Source: a virus | Virus record (IMG/VR): IMGVR_UViG_3300010160_000050 | Coordinates: 1 to 59,511 of that record | Length of the DNA: 59,511 bases | Reading direction: 5' to 3' (one strand) | Part shown: piece after piece, positions 1-6,983 of the stretch | How positions within the stretch are numbered: position 1 is the first letter of the stretch | How the letters are laid out: the number at the start of each line of letters is the position of its first letter | Notes under the pieces: generated by a model | The model's database searches: none | What the model was told of the DNA's origin: nothing | What the model saw: the letters and a program-made list of their open reading frames with translations, nothing else | Program-made: the position numbers and the translations under genes

Positions 1-318
1 CATACGATTTCCGTACGCACGATTTGCAATACGTTCTGGTTGCATTGCATACTGACGTGCAATATCTATGTTGGGAAATAGTCGGGGCCAAACACGACAC
101 AGACTTTCTGCTTTGTAGTTTAAGTTTTCTTTAATAGCACGATATCCGCCTGACTCGTGTGCTGTTTGTGCTAGGAAAGCTGCCACACGTGGCACTGTGT
201 TAATTTCATAGTCTGGAAGAATCTCACATAATGCCTCAAACCAATGATCAGCATAAGGGTTCTTACCTATACATTCTTCAAACTTTGCTTGTGTAAAATT
301 AAATTCAAATCCGCTCAT
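1..318 (-). CDS. Endolysin, GH19 chitinase/lysozyme-like (partial)
   Basis: The frame starts with ATG at 318 and stays open to the window edge, giving 106 N-terminal residues; the C-terminus lies outside. Residues about 60-106 read FLAQTAHESGGY, then ENLNYKAESL, then PERIANRAYGNRM. This is the family 19 glycoside hydrolase (chitinase-like muramidase) signature seen in phage lysins. The Glu of the HES motif is the expected general acid of the family. The role inferred is cleavage of peptidoglycan glycan strands at lysis. The ATG overlaps the stop of the upstream gene (TAATGA), so it is probably translationally coupled and expressed late from the promoter at 1620-1627. No signal peptide is visible, so a holin or other export route would be needed; none is recognised in the window. 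Confidence 0.82.
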   Translation of the reverse strand, partial: MSGFEFNFTQAKFEECIGKNPYADHWFEALCEILPDYEINTVPRVAAFLAQTAHESGGYRAIKENLNYKAESLCRVWPRLFPNIDIARQYAMQPERIANRAYGNRM

Positions 319-1046
319 TATAGTCGCTCCATTAGTACTGCATGTCCGTTATCTTCGAACATGAGTTTGTTACCAAACTTGGTAATATTAAAGTCTCCAA
401 AGTACTTAGTCAAAAAGATAACTTCTGCCCATTCGTTGACATTGATCTTTTCTTCAATTGACTCTAAAATACCTGCCGGTGTTCCTGCTCTAATAACTTT
501 AAACTGTAGTGGGTCAGCATAGATCTTTTTAACTCGTAATAGATCGCCTTCCATTACAACTTTTTCTAAACGTCCTTTAGCAAAGAAATGCTCATAGCTT
601 TCCATTGCATGTTCTTTAATACTTTCTTCGTAAGTGTTAGGATCGTTAGGAATAACTTCCTCTAACATTTCTCTAACAGCATCTTTACTGTCAAAACTCT
701 TGTAGTAACGAAATTTAAAATCTTCTAAGCCTGTAAGTTTTTTAACGCCATATAGTAAGTCACTAATATGTTCAGCAACATGACTATCACGTTGTAGCTC
801 AACAAATACTTTGTATTTGCCGTTGCTTAGTTCACCAGGTGTTACATCAGCATCTAAAACAAACTGATAACCTTTTTCAATAAAGTTAACTAGGTCATCT
901 GCTGGGTCTTTGCTTTCTACTGTAAAACTTAGTACTACTACATCTTTATCATTGCCCATTTTTGAGCGATAGCTATCTACTTCAAATACATGATGTACTA
1001 GATCTCGTAGGTCGCCTGCTTGTAAGCTATCTTCATTGAGTTGCAT
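318..1046 (-). CDS. Conserved phage protein, probably late/virion-associated
   Basis: This 242-residue acidic protein has no motif that I can tie to an activity. It begins MQLNEDSLQAGDLRDLVHHV and ends NGHAVLMERL. It resembles, from memory, uncharacterised proteins of marine T4-like phages that sit next to the same upstream partner. Its start overlaps the end of the upstream gene by 14 bp, and its stop overlaps the start of the endolysin gene, so the three form one coupled late operon. A virion or assembly role is inferred from the late promoter and neighbours only. No membrane segment or cysteine cluster is visible. Confidence 0.7.
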   Translation of the reverse strand: MQLNEDSLQAGDLRDLVHHVFEVDSYRSKMGNDKDVVVLSFTVESKDPADDLVNFIEKGYQFVLDADVTPGELSNGKYKVFVELQRDSHVAEHISDLLYGVKKLTGLEDFKFRYYKSFDSKDAVREMLEEVIPNDPNTYEESIKEHAMESYEHFFAKGRLEKVVMEGDLLRVKKIYADPLQFKVIRAGTPAGILESIEEKINVNEWAEVIFLTKYFGDFNITKFGNKLMFEDNGHAVLMERL

Positions 1047-1596
1047 TAGGTGTTCCCTCTGGTGCCGCCGTTCCTGGTGCTACTGGCGCTTCTTGTGCTT
1101 GTACTGCTTCACCTGCCGGTGGCGCTTGTAACTCTGGAGCAGTGATATTTTTATCAATACCTAGGTCATCCATTAGTTGATTGTGGTATCCACGGAATAT
1201 ATCTAACATCAACTTCTTTGGCATAGTAACCTCAACAACCCATATCGGGTGCTCGTCAAGTTTGCCTTTTTTGCTTCCTGGGCGAATATCGTCAGGCTTT
1301 TTAATTTTTCTAGGTTTAACTAAAAAATCTTTTTTATATTTAACAGAACATCCGTATTCTAATAATCGTTTGCCTGCTTCTGGATCAGGCATTTTTTCTT
1401 TCGGCCACATAAAACTACAAGTAACCCAATGGCGTTCTACTTGCGGACCTGATATAAGTTCGCCGTCCTGCCAGTTTTCAAACACGTAGAGATCTAACTC
1501 GTCAAATACACGTTCGTAGTCTTTGAGAATAGCCAAGCTACTATTACTTTCGTAGATAGTACTAATGTTCTCGATAATGTCTAAAATATCTGCCAT
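1033..1596 (-). CDS. Conserved phage protein with Pro/Ala-rich tail, first gene of a late operon
   Basis: The protein has 187 residues, starting MADILDIIENISTIYESN. The body carries HWVTCSFMWPKEKMPDPEAG and WVVEVTMPKKLM segments like those of uncharacterised T4-like marine phage proteins. The last 30 or so residues are Pro/Ala/Glu-rich and probably disordered. I chose ATG at 1596, with AAGGA 10 bp upstream. A TTG codon at 1617 extends the frame by 7 residues, but the late promoter box at 1620-1627 would place the transcript start near 1613, downstream of that TTG. Function unknown; a structural or assembly role is inferred from the promoter class. Confidence 0.72.
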   Translation of the reverse strand: MADILDIIENISTIYESNSSLAILKDYERVFDELDLYVFENWQDGELISGPQVERHWVTCSFMWPKEKMPDPEAGKRLLEYGCSVKYKKDFLVKPRKIKKPDDIRPGSKKGKLDEHPIWVVEVTMPKKLMLDIFRGYHNQLMDDLGIDKNITAPELQAPPAGEAVQAQEAPVAPGTAAPEGTPNATQ

Positions 1597-1619
1597 GTTC
1601 AAATGATCCTTTGTCAATG

Positions 1620-1627
1620 TATTTATC
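1620..1627 (-). promoter_or_regulatory. T4-type late promoter box (GATAAATA)
   Basis: Minus-strand GATAAATA lies 24 bp upstream of the ATG at 1596. It is one mismatch from the T4 late consensus TATAAATA, which is read by gp55 together with the sliding clamp. The same box recurs upstream of other virion genes in this window. Confidence 0.7.
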
Positions 1628-1683
1628 TTGAGCGTTTTGATATAGTATCAGTTCTGTTTTTTGATTAGGTCTTAAATATGAGT

Positions 1684-1706
1684 GTAGGACCTCTCAGTTG
1701 TCCTAC
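1684..1706 (+). promoter_or_regulatory. Hairpin in the phoH upstream region
   Basis: GTAGGAC (1684-1690) and GTCCTAC (1700-1706) form a perfect 7-bp stem with a 9-nt loop, 50 bp upstream of the phoH start. No U-run follows, so it is not a typical terminator. It could be a 5' UTR structure. No convincing sigma70 promoter was found between 1628 and 1756 on the plus strand. Confidence 0.4.
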
Positions 1707-1756
1707 AAAGAGTAGTGTGACAATGACGTCCTACAGCCCCAAAAGGAGAGCAGTTA

Positions 1757-2512
1757 ATGACGACAAAAAGAGCCAAAAAGCGTTTTAACGACGGATTTAA
1801 CGATCCACGTGCAAACGTGATTGAGTTTCAACCCTTTCAACACACACTTTCACAAAATCTTCCACAGAAAAAACGTAGCGTTCACGTAGTTCCACGCAAT
1901 CGAAATCAAGAAGAATATCTACTACAACTATTAGACCCATCGAAAAACATAGTTTTCGCACTGGGCCCCGCTGGCACAGGAAAAACATTGATTGCTTGCC
2001 AAGTCGGTATCAAACTCTTCAAAGAAGGGTTGGTAGATAAAATCGTGGTTACACGCCCTGCTGTTTCTGTTGATGAAGATCACGGTTTCCTTCCCGGAAC
2101 CCTTGAGCAAAAAATGGCTCCATGGACACGCCCTATTATGGATGTGTTAGCAGAGTACTATTACGCTAAGGATATCGAGAACATGATCCGTGAGGGAGTG
2201 ATTGAAATTAGCCCGTTAGCTTATATGAGAGGTCGCACCTTCAAGAACGCATACATTATTGCAGACGAAATGCAAAATGCTACGCCAAATCAAATGAAGA
2301 TGTTGCTAACGAGACTGGGTGAAGGTTCTAAAATGGTCGTAACTGGAGATTTGCGTCAAGCTGATCGATTAAACGATAATGGCTTGATCGATTTCTGTGA
2401 GCGATTACACGGTAAGCAGTTAGATTTATTGAGCGTATGCCAGTTTGGTATGAAAGATATCGAACGTCACGAAGCTGTTAAGGAGGTATTATCGTTATAC
2501 GGTGACGAATAA
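1757..2512 (+). CDS. phoH: PhoH-like P-loop ATPase
   Basis: The product has 251 residues. A Walker A motif GPAGTGKT lies at residues 70-77, and a Walker B-type AYIIADEMQN with the acidic pair at about 170-171. This is the PhoH fold, related to the helicase domain of superfamily 1. PhoH genes are very common in marine phages, and their exact role (RNA or nucleotide metabolism) is unsettled. The start is supported by AAGGAG 8 bp upstream of the ATG. It is the only plus-strand gene in the first 27 kb and converges with the kinase-nucleotidyltransferase gene across a shared bidirectional terminator. Confidence 0.93.
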   Translation: MTTKRAKKRFNDGFNDPRANVIEFQPFQHTLSQNLPQKKRSVHVVPRNRNQEEYLLQLLDPSKNIVFALGPAGTGKTLIACQVGIKLFKEGLVDKIVVTRPAVSVDEDHGFLPGTLEQKMAPWTRPIMDVLAEYYYAKDIENMIREGVIEISPLAYMRGRTFKNAYIIADEMQNATPNQMKMLLTRLGEGSKMVVTGDLRQADRLNDNGLIDFCERLHGKQLDLLSVCQFGMKDIERHEAVKEVLSLYGDE

Positions 2513-2537
2513 AAAAAGGGCCTCTCGGCCCTTTTTA
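2510..2537. terminator. Bidirectional Rho-independent terminator
   Basis: GGGCC (2518-2522), loop TCTC, GGCCC (2527-2531), flanked by an A-run on the left and a T-run on the right. It therefore works as an intrinsic terminator in both directions, between the convergent phoH gene and the minus-strand gene ending at 2535. It overlaps both stop codons. Confidence 0.88.
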
Positions 2538-3353
2538 CTTTAGTCCTAGTTCTTTACGTATTTTGGTAGCTGAAATATCGGTGACAGTGTCATCGAATGT
2601 TTCTTCACCGGCAGTATAGCCTACACCTCGACCCCAACCAATGTGAACAATATTAGGTACAACCTGTATCTCATATTGACCTTGATATAACGGGTCTAAA
2701 TCACGGCGAATAAAACTTTTAACCTTTGCCACTTCAAACGGATTACTACCTTGCCATCCTTGCACATCACGCACTTGAATAACAACTTGGCCAGTCTTAG
2801 CTAACAATCTTTCAAACAATGCACGATGGCCATCGTGCCAAGGTTGCCAACGTCCTAGCATCTGCACAGTTTCTTTCTTCCAATCAAATACAGGGCGTCT
2901 GCGATTGTCAACTATATGATCAGCAATAAAGTCTGCCCATTTTTCTGCATCTTGCTCTGTTATACGAAAATCATAATGTTCAGGTTCAACAAATGCCGCA
3001 TTGGTATCGGCATATCGACTTTCTCGAATAGTGTCTACCCAAATAGTCCAGTCTGCTTTAAAATTGTTACGCATTTCAACTAGCGGAGCAACAAAATCAC
3101 AAATAACATATTCTGTGCCTGCTTCTATACTAAATTGAAACATACGTAAACTTTGACGGATTCTTCCCTCTTTGCTGAAGTCCCAATCATTATACTTGCG
3201 GCGGACATCATCTGCATTAAACCAAGTTACCTTAGGAAATATTGGTTCCATTTCTGCATTAGTAATACGATCTTCTAATTTATTTTTTAATGCTTCTGCT
3301 AAGGTTGTTTTACCAGCACCTGGCAATCCCATAATTAAAATACGTTGCGTCAT
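2535..3353 (-). CDS. P-loop kinase (APS kinase-like) fused to a nucleotidylyltransferase
   Basis: This is a two-domain protein of 272 residues. The N-terminal half has Walker A GLPGAGKTT (residues 9-17) and a NADDVRRKY...GRIRQSLRM segment, like the substrate loop of adenylylsulfate kinases. The C-terminal half opens with GRWQPWHDGH, in which HDGH (173-176) is the HxGH motif of nucleotidylyltransferases. It closes with ISATKIR (260-266), the second phosphate-binding motif of that superfamily (NMN adenylyltransferase, phosphopantetheine adenylyltransferase and relatives). The order is kinase then transferase, opposite to NadR. The substrates cannot be read from the sequence; NAD salvage or another nucleotide-activated cofactor is possible. 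Its ATG lies one base from the ferredoxin stop, in the same operon. Confidence 0.8.
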   Translation of the reverse strand: MTQRILIMGLPGAGKTTLAEALKNKLEDRITNAEMEPIFPKVTWFNADDVRRKYNDWDFSKEGRIRQSLRMFQFSIEAGTEYVICDFVAPLVEMRNNFKADWTIWVDTIRESRYADTNAAFVEPEHYDFRITEQDAEKWADFIADHIVDNRRRPVFDWKKETVQMLGRWQPWHDGHRALFERLLAKTGQVVIQVRDVQGWQGSNPFEVAKVKSFIRRDLDPLYQGQYEIQVVPNIVHIGWGRGVGYTAGEETFDDTVTDISATKIRKELGLK

Positions 3354-3354
3354 G

Positions 3355-3678
3355 TTATTCCTCTAATAGTTTTATTTTATTTGGAACATCTTTCCAATTG
3401 TCTGCATCAGGAAGTGCAGATTTTTGTTTTGTAATTACTGGCCATTTTTTACTTAGTCTAGTATTAATTTCTAACCAAAATGGCACATCGACTGTAGCAT
3501 CACTATCAGCAACAATAGCATCTACAGGACATTCACTAACGCAAACGCCACAGTCAATACATTCGTCGGGATCGATTACTAGAAAATTTGGTCCTTCATA
3601 AAAACAGTCAACTGGACAAACACTTACACAATCAGTATGTTTACATTTAATACAATTTTCTGTTACTAGATATGTCAT
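3355..3678 (-). CDS. fdxA: 7-Fe ferredoxin ([3Fe-4S][4Fe-4S], FdxA type)
   Basis: This 107-residue protein matches the bacterial FdxA family (Azotobacter ferredoxin I) over its whole length. C9, C17 and C50 are placed to bind the [3Fe-4S] cluster. C21, C40, C43 and C46 are placed to bind the [4Fe-4S] cluster. The free cysteine C25 is also conserved. The C-terminal helix region (residues about 60-107, with LPDADNW) is present, so this is not a short 2x[4Fe-4S] ferredoxin. The role is low-potential electron transfer; the partner is unknown. The start overlaps the clamp loader stop (ATGA), implying coupled translation. Carriage by a phage is unusual; ferredoxins known from cyanophages are the plant-type [2Fe-2S]. 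Confidence 0.95.
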   Translation of the reverse strand: MTYLVTENCIKCKHTDCVSVCPVDCFYEGPNFLVIDPDECIDCGVCVSECPVDAIVADSDATVDVPFWLEINTRLSKKWPVITKQKSALPDADNWKDVPNKIKLLEE

Positions 3679-4595
3679 TGCAACCTCGCAAGCCTGATCA
3701 TTGTTGCCGCAAGATTAATCTCTTGATCTGCTACTGATGCATTATCTACAAGACCTTGCTTGATAATAAGAACTGCACTATCTTGTTTCTCTTCATCGGA
3801 ACCAAACAATTCGATATTATCGTACATCCAACGATAGATCTCTTCCATTTCTTCCGGACGGGCTTGACTGCATAACAGTTTACGTGCTTCGCTAATCTTG
3901 CCCTTCTTAAACAAGTCTACCATCTCTACACGATAGTCTCCTGCGCCGTCAACTACTTCTGGAACTTTTAATGTACCATTAGTACTGTTCATTTGTACAT
4001 TGTTAATACACTTACGCAAGTCTGGATATGTACCTTGTACAAAAGTATCTAATGTTTCAAGATCAAAGTCAATGCTTTCTTCTACTAAAATAGTAGCAAC
4101 ACGGGCAGTAAACTCTGTTAAGTCTGTTTTTTCAATCTTAATCTCTTGGCAACGACTCTTTACAGGAGTAATAATCCTATGTGGATAGTTACAGGTAAAA
4201 ATAAAGCGAACGCTATTCGAATAGTCTTCCATTAGGTTGCGTAGTGCTGGCTGTACAGATTCTTTATTCATGTAATCTGCTTCGTCAATAAGTACAACCT
4301 TAAAATCACCAAAGGGCATTGTTTGACAAAAACCAATCAGCTTGTCAACCCATTCAATCTTACGACCTTCTTTACTTCCGTTAGCAACTAAGATGTCTGT
4401 ATCTTGTACTCCAATTTCATTTAGTAGTAACTTTGCTAATGTTGTTTTACCAGTACCAGCATTACCGCTTAACAAGATATGCGGAATTGATCCGTCCTTT
4501 ATCCATTTAGCAATTTGCTCTTTTAGGGCGTCGTCTTTAAAAACATAACCTTCTACAGTTTTAGGACGATATTTTTCTACCCACAACTCTTTCAT
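3675..4595 (-). CDS. 44: Sliding-clamp loader ATPase (T4 gp44 / RFC small-subunit type)
   Basis: The protein has 306 residues, beginning with the clamp loader signature WVEKYRP. Walker A GNAGTGKT is at 44-51, Walker B LIDEAD at about 102-107, and the SRC arginine-finger motif at 147-149. It belongs to the AAA+ clamp loaders that open the ring clamp and place it on primer-template DNA. In T4 the loaded clamp also activates late promoters, which fits the late boxes in this window. It lies between a small membrane protein (4-bp ATGA overlap upstream) and the ferredoxin (ATGA overlap downstream). The small partner subunit (gp62) and the clamp (gp45) are not in the window. Confidence 0.93.
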   Translation of the reverse strand: MKELWVEKYRPKTVEGYVFKDDALKEQIAKWIKDGSIPHILLSGNAGTGKTTLAKLLLNEIGVQDTDILVANGSKEGRKIEWVDKLIGFCQTMPFGDFKVVLIDEADYMNKESVQPALRNLMEDYSNSVRFIFTCNYPHRIITPVKSRCQEIKIEKTDLTEFTARVATILVEESIDFDLETLDTFVQGTYPDLRKCINNVQMNSTNGTLKVPEVVDGAGDYRVEMVDLFKKGKISEARKLLCSQARPEEMEEIYRWMYDNIELFGSDEEKQDSAVLIIKQGLVDNASVADQEINLAATMIRLARLQ

Positions 4596-4843
4596 ACTAT
4601 TTCCTCAACAATGCCTAAGATTTCTGCTAGAATAAACAATGCGCCTGCTAGTGTAAACGATCCCATAATAAGAGCTGATGCGGCACCAATACGTACAGCA
4701 CTCTTAACAACGCTAACATAAAAATGTTTTCTTGCATCCGGATGTTTAACTGTTGATGTTTCTGCGGGAGTATTATCAAGTACTCTGTCTAACCTATTTC
4801 TTAGGTCTTTCATTATTTCTATATTTTGTTCGTTGTCTGTCAT
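4592..4843 (-). CDS. Small membrane protein
   Basis: The product has 83 residues. The N-terminal half is polar and charged (LRNRLDRVLDN). Residues about 50-80 are hydrophobic (IGAASALIMG, then LAGALFILAEILG), enough for one long or two short membrane helices. The family is not recognised. It overlaps the clamp loader start by 4 bp (ATGA), so it is coupled to it. It may anchor or modulate something at the inner membrane; no activity can be assigned. Confidence 0.68.
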   Translation of the reverse strand: MTDNEQNIEIMKDLRNRLDRVLDNTPAETSTVKHPDARKHFYVSVVKSAVRIGAASALIMGSFTLAGALFILAEILGIVEEIV

Positions 4844-4995
4844 GGTGTTTTTCCTTTAAAGATGTTTTTGATAAACTGTAAGAGATTATAAAATCTCATA
4901 CTATACATATTAATTGCTGGAGGATGATGTGGACATCTTCCTTGATTCCAATCACAGGTAACGCTGTATTGCTGATTACAAGTATTACATTTCAT
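4840..4995 (-). CDS. Small Cys-rich conserved phage protein
   Basis: The product has 51 residues, starting MKCNTCNQQYSV, with further Cys/His in CDWNQGRCPHHPP. CxxC plus C and C-x-HH suggest a small zinc-binding knuckle. Similar proteins occur, from memory, in T4-like marine phages. The ATG at 4995 is chosen because AGGAGG lies 7 bp upstream. Starting further up would place the start inside the promoter (-10 at 5021-5026). It is the first gene of the operon that continues through the membrane protein, clamp loader, ferredoxin and fusion protein. Confidence 0.75.
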   Translation of the reverse strand: MKCNTCNQQYSVTCDWNQGRCPHHPPAINMYSMRFYNLLQFIKNIFKGKTP

Positions 4996-5020
4996 ATTTT
5001 TCCTCCTGGCATATACTGCT

Positions 5021-5049
5021 ATTATAGAGGTTAAAAAAGGGTCTGTCAA
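5021..5049 (-). promoter_or_regulatory. Consensus sigma70 promoter (TTGACA-N17-TATAAT)
   Basis: The -35 TTGACA is at 5044-5049 and the -10 TATAAT at 5021-5026, with a spacer of exactly 17 bp: a perfect match to the bacterial housekeeping consensus. The transcript should start near 5014, with AGGAGG and the ATG at 4995 just behind. The -35 hexamer is the entire 6-nt loop of the upstream terminator hairpin. Confidence 0.9.
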
Positions 5050-5057
5050 GACCCTTT
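5033..5057 (-). terminator. Rho-independent terminator overlapping the next promoter
   Basis: On the minus strand an 8-bp stem (AAAGGGTC paired with GACCCTTT) encloses a 6-nt loop and ends in a run of six T (5033-5038). It lies 9 bp past the stop of the 43-codon gene and ends the groES-mazG transcript. Its loop is the -35 box of the following operon. Confidence 0.85.
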
Positions 5058-5065
5058 GGTGTTAT

Positions 5066-5197
5066 CTATTTGATCAAATCTATTCCGTAAACATTGCCAC
5101 TCCGAACACTGTATACAGAAAACATCACTGCTTCGTGTAGTGTTTCAAAATATCTGGAATGTAATGTTTCATATGTGTAATATTTTACTCTATACAT
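5066..5197 (-). CDS. Small conserved-looking protein (43 aa)
   Basis: An ATG at 5197 opens a 43-codon frame, MYRVKYYTYETLHSRYF... ending VYGIDLIK. It is rich in Tyr and basic residues and fills the space between the MazG gene and the terminator at 5033-5057. The start lies 3 bp after the MazG stop. The Shine-Dalgarno is weak (AAAAG). The placement inside an operon, and a sequence that looks like a small alpha/beta fold rather than random translation, support it. Function unknown. Confidence 0.62.
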   Translation of the reverse strand: MYRVKYYTYETLHSRYFETLHEAVMFSVYSVRSGNVYGIDLIK

Positions 5198-5200
5198 CTT

Positions 5201-5566
5201 TTATACAAATGGTTTTAAATCTGGAGGAGTCCAACCTAGCGGCTTCAATACCTTACCATCTTCACGTTTCCGAACCTTTCCTGTTTCGGAGTCGATCTTA
5301 GCAAAGTTTGTTTTCATGACTTCTTTCCAAGCACCCTCAGCATCACTACCCATACTATGTATAGCACCAATTGTAACAACAAGAATATCAATTAATGCGT
5401 CCAGTGTTTCCAATTGATCATTGTTGTCCACTGCGACCCTAAGTTCTTTGTATTCTTCGTCAATAAGACCGAGGTACATTTTAAATTGTTCTTGGTCAAA
5501 TTCTCCACCTGTAGTTTGATCACAGGCTTTCATAAACTTTTCTTGATCTCGGAATGGATTTGTCAT
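5201..5566 (-). CDS. mazG: MazG-like nucleotide pyrophosphohydrolase
   Basis: The product has 121 residues. The all-alpha NTP pyrophosphohydrolase signature is present: LIDEEYKEL (E37, E38, E41) followed by LETLDALIDILVV, giving the EExxE...ExxD pattern of Mg2+ ligands. The family hydrolyses (d)NTPs to monophosphates. In marine phages MazG was proposed to lower ppGpp, but later work favours dNTP hydrolysis. The start overlaps the stop of the GroES-like gene (ATGA at 5563-5566), so the two are coupled. Confidence 0.85.
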   Translation of the reverse strand: MTNPFRDQEKFMKACDQTTGGEFDQEQFKMYLGLIDEEYKELRVAVDNNDQLETLDALIDILVVTIGAIHSMGSDAEGAWKEVMKTNFAKIDSETGKVRKREDGKVLKPLGWTPPDLKPFV

Positions 5567-5961
5567 CTTAAAAACTCATCTGGGCTAACTGTTGGGGGAG
5601 GGCCACCGCCATCTAAATGACCAATAATGGCATCTTTAGGTTGTTCAGTATCCCACATAATGATAGATTTGTTTTCTACCATACGAATAGTAGTTTCTGT
5701 ACCATCTTCATACTCGTATGGAATGCCCCTAGTCCAGCGACCGTGTTCTATTAAAATCCAATCACCGACATTAAATTCTTCATTATGATCTTTACCTACT
5801 GCCCAGACTTGCGCCCATCTAGCATGGATGCCGTGATCCTTGGCATCATCACTCATCAATACAATACCGCCGGTAGTCACTTGCTCGCCAAAGTTCATGT
5901 TATGAACAAATATTTTATTACCTAGCGGTATAATTTTACCTTTTACTGCGTTGACGTTCAC
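5563..5961 (-). CDS. GroES-like co-chaperonin (T4 gp31 type)
   Basis: The product has 132 residues. The core GKIIPLGNKIFVH...TTGGIVLMSDDAKD...ARWAQVWAVG...VGDWILIEHGRW follows the GroES beta-barrel order, with a mobile-loop segment around TTGGIVL. The C-terminal extension (GGGPPPTVSPDEFLR) is probably flexible. In T4, gp31 replaces host GroES on the GroEL ring to fold the major capsid protein, and the same role is likely here. It is followed by mazG with a 4-bp overlap. Confidence 0.85.
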   Translation of the reverse strand: MNVNAVKGKIIPLGNKIFVHNMNFGEQVTTGGIVLMSDDAKDHGIHARWAQVWAVGKDHNEEFNVGDWILIEHGRWTRGIPYEYEDGTETTIRMVENKSIIMWDTEQPKDAIIGHLDGGGPPPTVSPDEFLR

Positions 5962-5963
5962 TG

Positions 5964-6194
5964 TTATTCCTTTGGTTTGGCTGCTTCAGCTTCGGCTGAT
6001 GCATAAAAGTCTTTTAGGATGTCTTCACGACTGCGAACAATTTGTCCACCTGCGCCTAGTTCATCTCCACGTGCATTTACACGAACATTACCAACTGCTG
6101 GAGTTAATTCATTTTTTTGACGTAATAAATCCATATCTACTACGCGACCGTTTGCAGTACGGTATACTTTTTTTGCTTGCGGTTTTTGTGCCAT
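5964..6194 (-). CDS. Conserved marine T4-like phage protein
   Basis: The product has 76 residues, MAQKPQAKKVYRTANGRVV..., with the central NELTPAVGNVRVNARGDELG that I recall as strongly conserved in T4-like cyanophages and pelagiphages. It is charged and lacks membrane segments. AGGAGG stands 8 bp upstream of the ATG. It sits directly before the co-chaperonin gene. Function unknown; a capsid-assembly link is only a guess from the neighbour. Confidence 0.72.
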   Translation of the reverse strand: MAQKPQAKKVYRTANGRVVDMDLLRQKNELTPAVGNVRVNARGDELGAGGQIVRSREDILKDFYASAEAEAAKPKE

Positions 6195-6221
6195 TTTACT
6201 AGCCTCCTATTATAGTATTAC

Positions 6222-6740
6222 TTATCTCAGAAATTCCTGCCAGTCTAAATTATATTTCATACTATCTATGCGATGCACGCCTATTAAGTATAACACATAA
6301 CTAGCCACAGAGCTACCTCTACCTACACCCCAAACTACACGATTAGTCCTGCAAGTATCAACAAAATACTTCATCCATTTTAATAATGGCATCATATCTC
6401 TGCGTTGAAATTCTAACAGTTCTGCACCAACACGCTGTAATTGATCCTGCGTAGTGCATTTATCTAATACCCACTTGGCAATATCCATTTCTCTATAGCT
6501 ATCGGGCATTAACCAATTATCCTGCATAGATCGATCAAATTCTTTTACATTAATATCTAGTGGGTAGTATTGTTTTAATTCTGCAATACCGGCTTCTTTA
6601 GCGGCAGAATTAAATTTGTTAATCTCAGCATCTTCAAGATCAACTAGGACTGTATTTAAGATATCCAATTTACCTTGATAGATAATATCAAGTATATCAG
6701 ATTTAGAGTAGATGGGTATTCCTAAAAGGTCAGTATGCAT
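6222..6740 (-). CDS. DNA polymerase III alpha (DnaE)-like fragment
   Basis: The protein has 172 residues. The C-terminal 35 residues, from GVGRGSSVAS at about 138 to the last residue, follow the palm signature of DnaE (GPGRGSxxGS, then a YxLxI stretch, IDPL and the FERFL end). The preceding helix (LKWMKYFVDTC) also fits DnaE. The protein stops just before the region that would carry the catalytic DFD aspartates, and no PHP domain is present. It is therefore not a polymerase by itself. It may be a domain reused as a nucleotide- or DNA-binding factor. It is 9 bp downstream of the 77-aa gene. Confidence 0.62.
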   Translation of the reverse strand: MHTDLLGIPIYSKSDILDIIYQGKLDILNTVLVDLEDAEINKFNSAAKEAGIAELKQYYPLDINVKEFDRSMQDNWLMPDSYREMDIAKWVLDKCTTQDQLQRVGAELLEFQRRDMMPLLKWMKYFVDTCRTNRVVWGVGRGSSVASYVLYLIGVHRIDSMKYNLDWQEFLR

Positions 6741-6749
6741 TCAGCTATT

Positions 6750-6983
6750 TTAACTGACTTTTATTAAACTGTCAAGATCTGTGTCGCGTTTTTGGTACTG
6801 TTCTTGCCACATTCTGGATCTGCGGTTTGCCAATTCTTCTTTGTAGCCTTCAATTAACATTATCAGTTGTTGTTGTATACCAGAATTACTAGTTTGAAAA
6901 TAACGCTTACTAAGCTCTTGAAGTTTATTCTCAAGCTCGTTATCTTTTAACTTTGACAAGTCTGGTGCTAGCGGATGTAACAT
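6750..6983 (-). CDS. Conserved small phage protein, helical
   Basis: The product has 77 residues, beginning MLHPLAPDLSKLKDNELENK. The Leu/Glu/Lys-rich pattern with regular spacing predicts two long helices. Similar proteins with the MLHPLAPDLS start occur, from memory, in T4-like marine phages. Its ATG overlaps the last base of the upstream fibre gene's stop codon. Function unknown. Confidence 0.7.
   Translation of the reverse strand: MLHPLAPDLSKLKDNELENKLQELSKRYFQTSNSGIQQQLIMLIEGYKEELANRRSRMWQEQYQKRDTDLDSLIKVS

Noticed and set aside
1597-1617. TTG start adding seven residues to the gene ending at 1033
   Set aside because: The late promoter box at 1620-1627 would start the transcript downstream of the TTG; the ATG at 1596 has a ribosome binding site.
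6209-6214. TATAAT before the gene starting at 6194
   Set aside because: No -35 at 16-18 bp, and the predicted transcript start would fall inside the ribosome binding site AGGAGG.
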